This document shows, piece by piece, positions 52,993 to 64,000 of a stretch of 64,000 nucleotides of DNA. Both the position numbers and the translations under genes were made by a program. The notes beneath the pieces are model-generated. The model was not told the DNA's origin. It worked only from the letters and a program-made list of their open reading frames with translations, and did no database searches. The stretch comes from Zestomonas insulae (GTDB lineage: Bacteria; Pseudomonadota; Gammaproteobacteria; Pseudomonadales; Pseudomonadaceae), in assembly GCF_016901015.1 (NCBI RefSeq), contig NZ_JAFEUP010000003.1:620001-684000 (forward strand), read 5' to 3'. Position 1 is the first letter of the stretch, and each line of letters opens with the position of its first letter.

Positions 52993-53871
52993 ATGTACGG
53001 CGCCACGCTCCGCCAGCAGCAGCCCGCACCGCTTCGCGCCCCGTCGCGCAAAGTGGCGCCGCGTGGTGCCAGCCGGATGGTGGCCAAGGAGCCGCTGGCT
53101 TCGCGCATGCCCAAGCCGAACTTCGGTTTCCTCAAGCAGCTGCTGTGGCTGATGGTGCTGGCCGCGCTGGCCGCTGGCAGCTACGAAGGCGCGCAGCGGC
53201 TGATGCCGTACGCCGACCGGCCGATCAGCAAGATCAGCGTCACCGGCGAGCTCAGCTACATCAGCCAGGCGGCGGTGCAGCAGCGCCTGGCGCCGTACCT
53301 CGCTGGCGCGAAGTTCTTCAGCGTCGACCTCGCCGGGATGCGCGCCGAGCTGGAAAGCATGCCGTGGATCGCCCATGCCGAAGTGCGCCGGGTGTGGCCG
53401 GATCAGGTGTCGATTCGCCTCGAAGAACAGCTGCCGGTAGCCCGCTGGGGCGACGAGGCGCTGCTCAACAACCAGGGCCAGGCGTTCACCCCGCGTGAGC
53501 TGGCCAACTACGAAAACCTGCCGCAGCTGGTCGGTCCGCAGCGTGCGCAGGAGCAGGTGATGCAGCAGTACCAGATGCTCAGCCAGATGCTCCGCCCGCT
53601 CGGTTTCACCATCGCGCGCCTGGAGCTGCGCGATCGCGGCAGCTGGTTCCTGAATGCCAACGTGGGGACCACCGGACAGAGCATCGAGCTGATCATCGGC
53701 CGTGACCATCTGGTGGAGAAGATGCGCCGTTTCATCGCCGTCTTCGACAAGACCTTGAAAGAACAGATCGCGAACATCGCGCGCATCGACCTGCGCTACT
53801 CCAACGGCCTGGCCGTGGCGTGGCGTGAGCCGGCAGCGCCGACGGCGGCCAATGCCGTCGCCGTCAAGTGA
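52993..53871 (+). CDS. ftsQ: Cell division protein FtsQ
   Basis: This 292-residue bitopic protein has a basic cytoplasmic tail of about 50 residues, one membrane helix ([18 protein letters not shown]), a POTRA domain starting [22 protein letters not shown] and a beta domain. It recruits FtsBL to the septum. The cytoplasmic tail is rich in arginine and proline. The end overlaps a GTG that could also start ftsA. Confidence 0.94.
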   Translation: MYGATLRQQQPAPLRAPSRKVAPRGASRMVAKEPLASRMPKPNFGFLKQLLWLMVLAALAAGSYEGAQRLMPYADRPISKISVTGELSYISQAAVQQRLAPYLAGAKFFSVDLAGMRAELESMPWIAHAEVRRVWPDQVSIRLEEQLPVARWGDEALLNNQGQAFTPRELANYENLPQLVGPQRAQEQVMQQYQMLSQMLRPLGFTIARLELRDRGSWFLNANVGTTGQSIELIIGRDHLVEKMRRFIAVFDKTLKEQIANIARIDLRYSNGLAVAWREPAAPTAANAVAVK

Positions 53872-53891
53872 GTCAGGAGAAGCAACAGACT

Positions 53892-55139
53892 ATGGCAAAC
53901 GTGCAGAGCGGCAAGATGATCGTCGGCCTCGACATCGGTACCTCCAAGGTGGTGGCGCTGGTGGGCGAGGTGGCGGCTGACGGTCAGTTGGAAATCGTCG
54001 GTATCGGCACGCATCCCTCGCGCGGCCTGAAGAAGGGCGTGGTGGTCAATATCGAGTCGACCGTGCAGTCGATCCAGCGCGCCGTCGAGGAAGCGCAGAT
54101 GATGGCTGGCTGCCGCATCCACTCGGCATTCGTCGGCGTGGCCGGCAACCACATTCGCAGCCTCAACTCGCATGGCATCGTCGCCATCCGCGACCGCGAA
54201 GTCAGCCCGGCGGACATCGAGCGCGTGCTCGACGCCGCGCAGGCAGTGGCGATTCCAGCCGACCAGCGCGTGCTGCACACCTTGGCGCAGGACTACGTGA
54301 TCGACAACCAGGAAGGTGTGCGCGAGCCGCTGGGCATGTCCGGCGTGCGCCTGGAAGCCAAAGTTCATGTGGTGACCTGTGCGGTCAACGCTTCGCAGAA
54401 CATCGAGAAGTGCGTGCGCCGCTGCGGCCTGGAAGTCGACGACATCATCCTCGAGCAGCTGGCCTCGGCCTATTCGGTGCTCACCGAAGACGAGAAGGAG
54501 CTGGGCGTGTGCCTGGTCGACATCGGCGGCGGCACCACCGACATGGCGATCTTCACCGAAGGGGCGATCCGTCACACCGCGGTGATCCCGATCGCCGGCG
54601 ATCAGGTCACCAACGACATCGCCATGGCGCTGCGCACGCCGACCCAGTATGCCGAGGAAATCAAGATTCGTTATGCTTGCGCCCTGGCCAAACTGGCCGG
54701 CGCTGGCGAGACCATCAAAGTCCCCAGCGTGGGTGAGCGTCCGCCGCGCGAGTTGTCCCGCCAGGCCCTGGCGGAGGTCGTCGAGCCGCGCTACGACGAA
54801 CTGTTCACCCTGATTCAGGCCGAGTTGCGCCGCAGCGGTTACGAAGACTTGATCCCGGCCGGGATCGTCCTCACCGGCGGCACCGCGAAAATGGAAGGCG
54901 CGGTGGAACTGGCCGAAGAGATCTTTCACATGCCGGTACGCCTGGGCGTGCCGCACAGCGTCAAAGGAATGGCCGATGTCGTCCGCAATCCCATCTATTC
55001 CACAGGCGTAGGCCTGTTGCTGTACGGCCTGCAGAAGCAGACCGACGGCCCCGGTGTGTCCGCCGCTGGTGGGTATTCCGACGAAACCAAGACACCCGTA
55101 CTGGAGCGGCTGAAACGCTGGGTCCAGGGCAATTTCTGA
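53892..55139 (+). CDS. ftsA: Cell division protein FtsA
   Basis: This 415-residue actin-like protein has phosphate-1 loop GLDIGTSKVVALVGE, phosphate-2 CLVDIGGGTTDMA, the FtsA-specific 1C domain and the C-terminal membrane-targeting helix LERLKRWVQGNF. It tethers FtsZ to the membrane. The ATG at 53892 has AGGAGA eleven bases upstream and gives the usual N-terminus. A GTG at 53868 overlapping ftsQ would add eight residues and cannot be excluded. Confidence 0.95.
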   Translation: MANVQSGKMIVGLDIGTSKVVALVGEVAADGQLEIVGIGTHPSRGLKKGVVVNIESTVQSIQRAVEEAQMMAGCRIHSAFVGVAGNHIRSLNSHGIVAIRDREVSPADIERVLDAAQAVAIPADQRVLHTLAQDYVIDNQEGVREPLGMSGVRLEAKVHVVTCAVNASQNIEKCVRRCGLEVDDIILEQLASAYSVLTEDEKELGVCLVDIGGGTTDMAIFTEGAIRHTAVIPIAGDQVTNDIAMALRTPTQYAEEIKIRYACALAKLAGAGETIKVPSVGERPPRELSRQALAEVVEPRYDELFTLIQAELRRSGYEDLIPAGIVLTGGTAKMEGAVELAEEIFHMPVRLGVPHSVKGMADVVRNPIYSTGVGLLLYGLQKQTDGPGVSAAGGYSDETKTPVLERLKRWVQGNF

Positions 55140-55188
55140 TGTTCCACCGCAGTAGGCGTTACAACTAGAAAGCAAAGGAGAGGGGAAA

Positions 55189-56370
55189 ATGTTCGAGCTC
55201 GTAGACAATGTCCCGCAAAGTGCAGTAATCAAAGTCATCGGCGTGGGTGGCGGCGGCGGTAACGCGGTCAACCACATGATCAAGAACAACATCGAAGGCG
55301 TCGAGTTCATCTGCGCCAACACCGATGCCCAGGCGTTGAAGAACGTCGGCGCACGCACCGTGCTGCAACTCGGCACCGGCGTGACCAAGGGCCTGGGTGC
55401 CGGGACCAACCCGGAAATCGGCCGTCAGGCCGCGATGGAAGACCGTGAGCGTATCTGCGAAGTGCTGCAGGGCGCCGACATGGTGTTCATTACCACCGGC
55501 ATGGGTGGCGGTACCGGTACCGGTGCAGCGCCGATCATCGCCGAAGTGGCCAAGGACATGGGCATCCTCACCGTTGCGGTGGTGACCCGTCCGTTCCCGT
55601 TCGAAGGCCGCAAACGCATGCAGGTTGCCGAAGAAGGCATCCGCGCGCTGGCTGACAGCGTCGACTCGCTGATCACCATCCCCAACGAGAAGCTGCTGAC
55701 CATCCTCGGCAAGGACGCCAGCCTGCTGTCCGCCTTCGCCAAGGCCGACGACGTGCTGGCCGGCGCAGTGCGCGGTATCTCCGACATCATGCAGCGTCCG
55801 GGCCTGATGAACGTCGACTTCGCCGACGTGAAGACCGTGATGGGTGAAATGGGCATGGCGATGATGGGCACTGGCTGCGCCAGCGGTCCGAACCGTGCAC
55901 GTGAGGCCACCGAAGCCGCAATCCGCAACCCGCTGCTGGAAGACGTCAACCTGCAGGGCGCGCGTGGCATCCTGGTCAACATCACCGCCGGCCTTGACCT
56001 GTCCCTCGGCGAGTACGCTGCAGTGGGCGAGATCATCGAAGCCTTCGCCTCCGAGCACGCTACCGTCAAGGTCGGTGCAGTGATCGATGCCGATATGCGC
56101 GATGAGCTGCACGTCACCGTAGTGGCCACGGGCCTGGGTGCGAAGATCGAGAAGCCGGTGAAAGTCGTCGACAACACCGTGCAGCCTGCCGCGATCAGCG
56201 CGCCGGTCGCCGCTCGTCCGGAGCAGCCGTCGGTCAACTACAAGGACTACGACCGTCCGACCGTGCAGCGTCAGAGCCACGCCGGTGCTTCCGCCGCCGC
56301 CAAACTGAATACCCAGGATGATCTCGATTACCTGGATATTCCGGCTTTCCTGCGGCGCCAAGCCGATTGA
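55189..56370 (+). CDS. ftsZ: Cell division GTPase FtsZ
   Basis: This 393-residue tubulin homologue has the signature MGGGTGTGAAPIIAEVAKDMG (near residue 105), the T7 loop NVDFADVK and the conserved C-terminal peptide DDLDYLDIPAFLRRQ, which binds FtsA, ZipA and other partners. It forms the Z ring. A strong AGGAGAGGGG ribosome binding site precedes the ATG, fitting the high level needed. Confidence 0.98.
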   Translation: MFELVDNVPQSAVIKVIGVGGGGGNAVNHMIKNNIEGVEFICANTDAQALKNVGARTVLQLGTGVTKGLGAGTNPEIGRQAAMEDRERICEVLQGADMVFITTGMGGGTGTGAAPIIAEVAKDMGILTVAVVTRPFPFEGRKRMQVAEEGIRALADSVDSLITIPNEKLLTILGKDASLLSAFAKADDVLAGAVRGISDIMQRPGLMNVDFADVKTVMGEMGMAMMGTGCASGPNRAREATEAAIRNPLLEDVNLQGARGILVNITAGLDLSLGEYAAVGEIIEAFASEHATVKVGAVIDADMRDELHVTVVATGLGAKIEKPVKVVDNTVQPAAISAPVAARPEQPSVNYKDYDRPTVQRQSHAGASAAAKLNTQDDLDYLDIPAFLRRQAD

Positions 56371-56404
56371 TTGGCTTTATCAGGAGTATTAAGGTGATTG
56401 GCGT

Positions 56405-56433
56405 TTTTCAGCAAAGGCCGGTTCTGCTATCAT
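56405..56433 (+). promoter_or_regulatory. Predicted promoter of lpxC
   Basis: TTTTCA (56405-56410), a 17-base spacer and TATCAT (56428-56433) lie in the 116-base ftsZ-lpxC gap. This would allow lpxC to be expressed apart from the dcw transcript. Confidence 0.55.
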
Positions 56434-56474
56434 CGCCGGCCATTGTTGAAAACAATTCGCAACTAGTGCTATAG

Positions 56475-57398
<924 letters not shown>

Positions 57399-57426
57399 CG
57401 CAATCTCTCCCTTTGCTTCAATATTG

Positions 57427-57454
57427 AAAGGCCACCTTCGGGTGGCCTTTTTTT
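57427..57454. terminator. Terminator between lpxC and the DciA-like gene
   Basis: The arms AAAGGCCACC (57427-57436) and GGTGGCCTTT (57441-57450) with a TTCG tetraloop are followed by a T-run to 57454. This is the first strong terminator after the mra promoter, 18 kb downstream. Confidence 0.9.
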
Positions 57455-57466
57455 ATCCGTCGCCGG

Positions 57467-57925
57467 TCAGGAATCGCTGGGCTTGCGGTGGCTGGCGAGG
57501 CGCTCGAGTGCCGCGCGCAGGCGCGGGTCGCTGATGTGCTCGGCGCTCTCGCGGATGCTGTCGGCCGCCGTGTCCGACAGGCTCACCGTGCGCCCCTGGC
57601 GAGCGCTGGGCCCTTGTGGTGGCTGGACCTTGAAAAGAATCCGGTTCAGTTCGGCGAATTCGCGGAAGGTTTGCAGCTGGCGAAGCAGGCGGCGCTGCTG
57701 ATAGCGCAGGCGCGTCGCCCAGTGGCCGTCGGTAATGATCAGCAGCAGGCCGCCGTCACGCCACGAGGCGACTTTGCAGTGCTCGCGAGCGGCCGGCTGC
57801 AGCTGACTGTCGACCAGGCGCTGCAGGTGGTCCAGGCGTTCGGCCTGATTCAGCAGGCCTTGCAGCGGTTTGGCTTCGCGTAGCAGGGCGGCGGGCGAGC
57901 GGGCTGGCAGCGGGCGGAAAGTCAT
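57467..57925 (-). CDS. DciA-like DUF721 protein
   Basis: This 152-residue basic protein has the DUF721 arrangement: a helical N-terminus, then a compact domain with CKVASWRDGGLLLIITDGHWATRLRYQQRRLLRQL. DUF721 proteins (DciA) act as replicative-helicase operators in bacteria that lack DnaC. Pseudomonads are in that group. The start MTFRPLPARSPAALL at 57925 is chosen over a frame 50 codons longer whose extra part lacks family character. It is convergent with lpxC and divergent from secA. Confidence 0.82.
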   Translation of the reverse strand: MTFRPLPARSPAALLREAKPLQGLLNQAERLDHLQRLVDSQLQPAAREHCKVASWRDGGLLLIITDGHWATRLRYQQRRLLRQLQTFREFAELNRILFKVQPPQGPSARQGRTVSLSDTAADSIRESAEHISDPRLRAALERLASHRKPSDS

Positions 57926-58107
57926 GGCGAGGGCCTGCAATAGATAAGCGGCGATGGTAGCAGAACGGCGGGGCACGAACCCGGGCACGCGGCGCGGTGG
58001 CATGCTGCGTGCGCTTACCTGATTGTGCTGGTGAATGTGCGCTCGGCCAGTGAGTACGCTGGTGCCGGCAGGCACACGGCGCTACTTTCCTCGCCAACGA
58101 TTCCGGG

Positions 58108-58113
58108 TAGAAT
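58108..58113 (+). promoter_or_regulatory. -10-like element upstream of secA
   Basis: TAGAAT at 58108-58113 lies 83 bases before secA, with only a poor -35 (CTTTCC at 58085-58090, spacer 17). A secM-like gene is not present in the 270-base gap. Confidence 0.35.
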
Positions 58114-58195
58114 GCCCGCTTCGCAAGCAGCCGTGACGCTGCGCGGGCGACTCTCGAGGCCGCCCTCCATCCATAGTGTGGAAGACCCTGCCGAT

Positions 58196-60931
<2,736 letters not shown>

Positions 60932-60951
60932 GCCGCACTCGCCTGTCATCG

Positions 60952-60985
60952 CGCCGCGACCGGCTCTGCCGCTCGCGGCGTTTTT
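60952..60985 (+). terminator. Terminator of secA
   Basis: The arms CGCCGCGA (60952-60959) and TCGCGGCG (60973-60980) are followed by TTTTT. Confidence 0.82.
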
Positions 60986-61047
60986 GCCTTGATTCGGACC
61001 GTGCTCTACGGTCCACCACTCACACTGTCTAACAAGGAGCGCTCTCC

Positions 61048-62265
61048 ATGGCTGTTGGTCTTGGTCCTCTGCCCACGCTGCACCCGGTCCCCGGCTTCGA
61101 ACTCGGCATCGCCTCGGCGGGCATCAAACGCCCGGGTCGCAAGGATGTGGTGGTGATGCGCTGTGCCGAGGGCTCGACCGTGGCCGGCGTGACCACCACC
61201 AACGCCTTCTGCGCGGCGCCGGTGCTGGTCACCCGTGAGCGCGTGCAGGGCGCGGTGCGCTACCTGCTGACCAACACCGGCAACGCCAACGCCGGCACCG
61301 GCCCGGACGGCCTGGCCAATGCACGGCGCACCTGCGCAGCGCTGGCCGCGCTGACCGGCGTCGACGAGACTGCCGTGCTGCCATTCTCGACCGGGGTGAT
61401 CGGCGAGCCGTTACCGGTGGAAAAGATCGAGGGTGCACTGTCCGTCGCTCTGGCCGACCTCAATGTCGACAACTGGGCCGCCGCGGCCGTCGGCATCATG
61501 ACCACCGACACCCTGCCCAAGGGTGCCAGCCGCCAGTTCAGCCATGACGGCGTCACCGTCACCGTGACCGGCATCAGCAAGGGCGCCGGGATGATCCGGC
61601 CGAACATGGCGACCATGCTCGGCTACATCGCCACCGACGCGAAGGTCGCCCGTGGCGTGCTGCAGGACCTGGTGCGTGACGCGGCGAACAAGTCGTTCAA
61701 CCGCATCACCATCGATGGTGACACCTCGACCAACGACTGCTGCATGCTGGTCGCCACCGGCCAGGCGCCGCTGGCGGAGATCACCCAGGCCAGCGGCGAG
61801 CTGTTCGCCAAGCTCAAGGAAGCGGTGTTCGCCGTGTGCATGGAAGTGGCTCAGGCCATCGTCCGTGACGGCGAGGGCGCGACCAAGTTCGTCACCGTGC
61901 AGGTCAACGGCGGTGCCACCCACCAGGAGTGCCTGGACGTCGGCTACGCGGTGGCGCATTCGCCGCTGATCAAGACCGCGCTGTTCGCCTCCGACCCGAA
62001 CTGGGGGCGCATCCTTGCGGCGGTCGGCTACGCCGGCGTGGCCAATCTCGACGTGAGCAAGATCGACGTGTTTCTCGGTGACGTGTGCATCGCCAGCCAG
62101 GGCGCGCGTGCCGCCAGCTACACCGAGGCGCAGGGCGCGGCGGTGATGGCCCGGGAGGAGATCGGCATCCGCATCGAGCTGGGCCGTGGCGCCTGCAGCG
62201 AGACGATCTGGACCACCGACCTGTCCCACGAGTACGTGAAGATCAACGCCGAGTACCGCACCTGA
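61048..62265 (+). CDS. argJ: Bifunctional glutamate N-acetyltransferase / N-acetylglutamate synthase
   Basis: This 405-residue Ntn-type enzyme cleaves itself before the conserved threonine in the [12 protein letters not shown] region (near residue 190), giving alpha and beta chains. It moves acetyl from acetyl-ornithine to glutamate, the recycling step of arginine synthesis. Whether it also uses acetyl-CoA (bifunctional) cannot be read from sequence alone. AAGGAGCGC precedes the ATG. Confidence 0.95.
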   Translation: MAVGLGPLPTLHPVPGFELGIASAGIKRPGRKDVVVMRCAEGSTVAGVTTTNAFCAAPVLVTRERVQGAVRYLLTNTGNANAGTGPDGLANARRTCAALAALTGVDETAVLPFSTGVIGEPLPVEKIEGALSVALADLNVDNWAAAAVGIMTTDTLPKGASRQFSHDGVTVTVTGISKGAGMIRPNMATMLGYIATDAKVARGVLQDLVRDAANKSFNRITIDGDTSTNDCCMLVATGQAPLAEITQASGELFAKLKEAVFAVCMEVAQAIVRDGEGATKFVTVQVNGGATHQECLDVGYAVAHSPLIKTALFASDPNWGRILAAVGYAGVANLDVSKIDVFLGDVCIASQGARAASYTEAQGAAVMAREEIGIRIELGRGACSETIWTTDLSHEYVKINAEYRT

Positions 62266-62344
62266 GGCGCGCCGAGCGGCGCCGCCCGATGGGCGGCTAG
62301 GGCGATCGCCGCATTGCGATTGCCGGTCGCGCGGATAAAACTGA

Positions 62345-62364
62345 GGGGGCGCTGCGGCGCCCCC
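62345..62364 (+). other. Hairpin between argJ and the GST gene
   Basis: A perfect 8-bp stem (62345-62352 and 62357-62364) has a 4-base loop. No T-run follows, so it is more likely an RNA-stabilising hairpin than a terminator. Confidence 0.45.
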
Positions 62365-62391
62365 GATGCATTCTGGAGCAGGAGCCTGTTG

Positions 62392-63024
62392 ATGAACCTG
62401 GAACTGGTGATTGGCGACAAGAACTATTCGTCCTGGTCGCTGCGCGGCGCGCTGGCCCTCGAGCTGGCCGGCGTGCCCTACCGCGAGCGCTTGGTGCGCC
62501 TCAACCGGGCGGACACGCGCACGCGCATCCTCGAGTATTCGCCGAGCGGCAAGGTGCCGCTGCTGATCACCGAGGAAGGGCTGATCTGGGAGTCGCTGGC
62601 GATCGGTGAGTACCTCGCCGAGCGCTTCCCCGAGGCGCACCTGTGGCCGCGCGGCGAGTACGCGCGGGCGGTGGCGCGTTCGATCTGCGCGGAGATGCAC
62701 GCCGGTTTCGTCGCCCTGCGCACCCACCTGCCGATGGACCTCAAGCGCGATGCCGCGCTGGATCAGGTGCCCGACGAGGCGAAGATCGACATCCAGCGAG
62801 TCTGTGCGCTATGGGCCGAGTGCCGCTCGGCGTTCGGCCAGGACGGCCCGTTCCTGTTCGGCCATGTCAGCCTGGCCGATGCCTTCTACGCGCCGGTGGC
62901 CAGCCGCCTGCGCAGCTACCAGATCGACCTGCCGCCGGTAGCGGCCGCCTATGTCGACACCATCTACCAATGGCCGCCGTTCCAGCGCTGGTTGCAGGCG
63001 GCCCGCGAGGAAAGCGAAGCGTGA
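62392..63024 (+). CDS. Glutathione S-transferase family protein
   Basis: This 210-residue protein has an N-terminal thioredoxin-like domain (LVIGDKNYSSWSLRGALALEL) with the GSH-binding GKVPLLITEEGLIWESLAI segment, followed by an all-helical C-terminal domain. The serine in NYSSWS may be the catalytic residue. The substrate is unknown. GGAGCAGGAG upstream decides the start over an ATG 26 codons earlier. The stop overlaps mutT by four bases, so the two form an operon. Confidence 0.88.
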   Translation: MNLELVIGDKNYSSWSLRGALALELAGVPYRERLVRLNRADTRTRILEYSPSGKVPLLITEEGLIWESLAIGEYLAERFPEAHLWPRGEYARAVARSICAEMHAGFVALRTHLPMDLKRDAALDQVPDEAKIDIQRVCALWAECRSAFGQDGPFLFGHVSLADAFYAPVASRLRSYQIDLPPVAAAYVDTIYQWPPFQRWLQAAREESEA

Positions 63025-63962
63025 AACGAGTTCATGTAGCGGCGGCGGTGATCCGCGATAGCGCCGGGCGCATCCTGCTGGCCCGGCGTCCCCAGGACAA
63101 GCACCAGGGCGGCCTGTGGGAGTTTCCCGGCGGCAAGGTCGAGGACGGCGAAAGCGTGCTGGCCGCGCTGGCGCGCGAGTTGCACGAGGAGCTGGGCATC
63201 CGCGTCGAAGCGGCGCAGCCGCTGATTCAGGTGCAGCACGACTACCCGGACAAGCACGTGCTGCTGGATACCTGGGAGGTCACCGCGTTCGCCGGCGAAG
63301 CGCACGGCGCCGAGGGCCAGCCGCTGGCCTGGGTGACCCCGCGGCAGCTTGGCGACTACGAGTTCCCGGCCGCCAATCAGCCGATCGTGCAGGCCGCCCG
63401 CCTGCCGCGGCAATACCTGATCACCCCCGACGAGCTAGAGCCAGCCGCTCTGCTGCAAGGGCTGCAGCGCGCCCTGGCGAGCGGCTGCAAGCTGCTGCAG
63501 CTGCGTGCGCCGAATCTGTACAGCCCTGAGTATCGCGACCTGGCGGTGGATGCAATGGGCCTCTGTGCCGGCAAGGCGCAGCTGATGCTCAAGGGGCCGC
63601 TGGAATGGCTCGGCGATTTCCCGGCGGCGGGCTGGCACCTCACCGCCGAGCAGCTACGCAAGTACGCCGCCAATGGCCGGCCGTTCCCCCGTGAGCGCTG
63701 GCTGGCGGCGTCCTGCCACGGTGCGGAGGAGCTCGAGCTGGCGGCGCGCATGGGCGTGGACTTCGTCACCCTGTCACCGGTGCAGGGCACGCAGACCCAC
63801 CCCGAGGCCACTCCGTTGGGCTGGGTGGCGGCGCGCGAGCTGATCGCCCAGGTCAACCTGCCGGTGTACCTGCTCGGTGGCGTCGGTCCCGAGGATGCCC
63901 AGCGCGCCGCCGAGAGCGGCGCACAGGGCGTGGCAGGGATTCGCGCGTTCTGGCCGGCGTAA
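63021..63962 (+). CDS. mutT: 8-oxo-dGTP pyrophosphatase MutT with C-terminal ThiE-like domain
   Basis: This 313-residue protein has an N-terminal Nudix domain with a perfect Nudix box (GKVEDGE, then REL-EE-GI, about residues 38-60). It removes 8-oxo-dGTP and prevents A:T to C:G mutations. Residues about 135-313 form a TIM-barrel domain like thiamine phosphate synthase (WLAASCHGAEELELAARMGVDFVTLSPV). The phosphate and metal motifs of true ThiE are altered, so thiamine synthesis by it is doubtful. The GTG start overlaps the GST stop. Confidence 0.92.
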   Translation: MKRVHVAAAVIRDSAGRILLARRPQDKHQGGLWEFPGGKVEDGESVLAALARELHEELGIRVEAAQPLIQVQHDYPDKHVLLDTWEVTAFAGEAHGAEGQPLAWVTPRQLGDYEFPAANQPIVQAARLPRQYLITPDELEPAALLQGLQRALASGCKLLQLRAPNLYSPEYRDLAVDAMGLCAGKAQLMLKGPLEWLGDFPAAGWHLTAEQLRKYAANGRPFPRERWLAASCHGAEELELAARMGVDFVTLSPVQGTQTHPEATPLGWVAARELIAQVNLPVYLLGGVGPEDAQRAAESGAQGVAGIRAFWPA

Positions 63963-64000
63963 CGCAGGCCGAGGCGGGTCAGGGCTTCGGCGCGGCCTGC

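Noticed and set aside
62345..62364. Hairpin after argJ as a terminator
   Set aside because: No T-run follows; kept only as an unassigned hairpin.
62643..63020. N-terminal extension of mutT through the GST gene
   Set aside because: It is a shadow of the GST gene; the Nudix domain starts directly after the GTG at 63021.

Overview
This window reads as a chromosomal core segment of a high-GC gammaproteobacterium, almost certainly Pseudomonas or a very close relative. Grounds: the proteins match pseudomonad forms in length and motif (151-residue MraZ, 385-residue AlgW with the triad at H123/D153/S227, short-form HisG, a 448-residue TrpRS, a MutT with a ThiE-like tail), and gene order follows the pseudomonad block running from pmbA through rpoN, mla, his, cys, petABC, ssp, rnpB, the dcw cluster and secA to argJ and mutT. 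I saw no prophage, insertion sequence, CRISPR array, tRNA or clear foreign island.

Layout. 1-0.7 kb: 3' end of pmbA. 0.75-7.8 kb, minus strand: one long block kdsD-kdsC-lptC-lptA-lptB-rpoN-hpf-ptsN-rapZ-ptsO, which joins KDO synthesis, LPS export, sigma-54, ribosome hibernation and the nitrogen PTS. 8-11 kb, plus: mlaFEDCB lipid transport. 11-16 kb: ibaG, murA, hisG, hisD, hisC. 16-25 kb: algW (minus), a Nif3-like gene, cysD-cysNC, zapG (minus), an alpha/beta hydrolase, trpS, zapE. 25-29.3 kb: the most accessory part, with an exported protein of unknown role, a GlxA-type AraC regulator, a divergent acyl-CoA dehydrogenase and an aldo/keto reductase. 29.5-34.4 kb: rplM-rpsI, petABC (cytochrome bc1), sspA-sspB. 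34.4-37.9 kb, minus: lpoA-yraN-diaA/gmhA-dolP. 38-39.3 kb: rsmI and the RNase P RNA.

39.5-57.4 kb is the complete division and cell wall cluster: mraZ-rsmH-ftsL-ftsI-murE-murF-mraY-murD-ftsW-murG-murC-ddlB-ftsQ-ftsA-ftsZ-lpxC. Nearly every junction overlaps or abuts, and I saw no terminator hairpin until after lpxC. 57.5-64 kb: a DciA-like gene (minus), secA, argJ, a glutathione S-transferase and mutT.

The genes are ordinary core functions, so the points of interest are mostly regulatory. A sigma-54-type element upstream of rpoN contains a perfect sigma-70 -10 hexamer, an arrangement suited to autorepression. Phased MraZ boxes lie just downstream of the mra promoter. A 13-bp-stem RNA structure precedes hisD. 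Perfect inverted repeats lie before petA and between the GlxA-type regulator and the acyl-CoA dehydrogenase. I found no clearly new multi-gene system, and say so rather than stretch the evidence.
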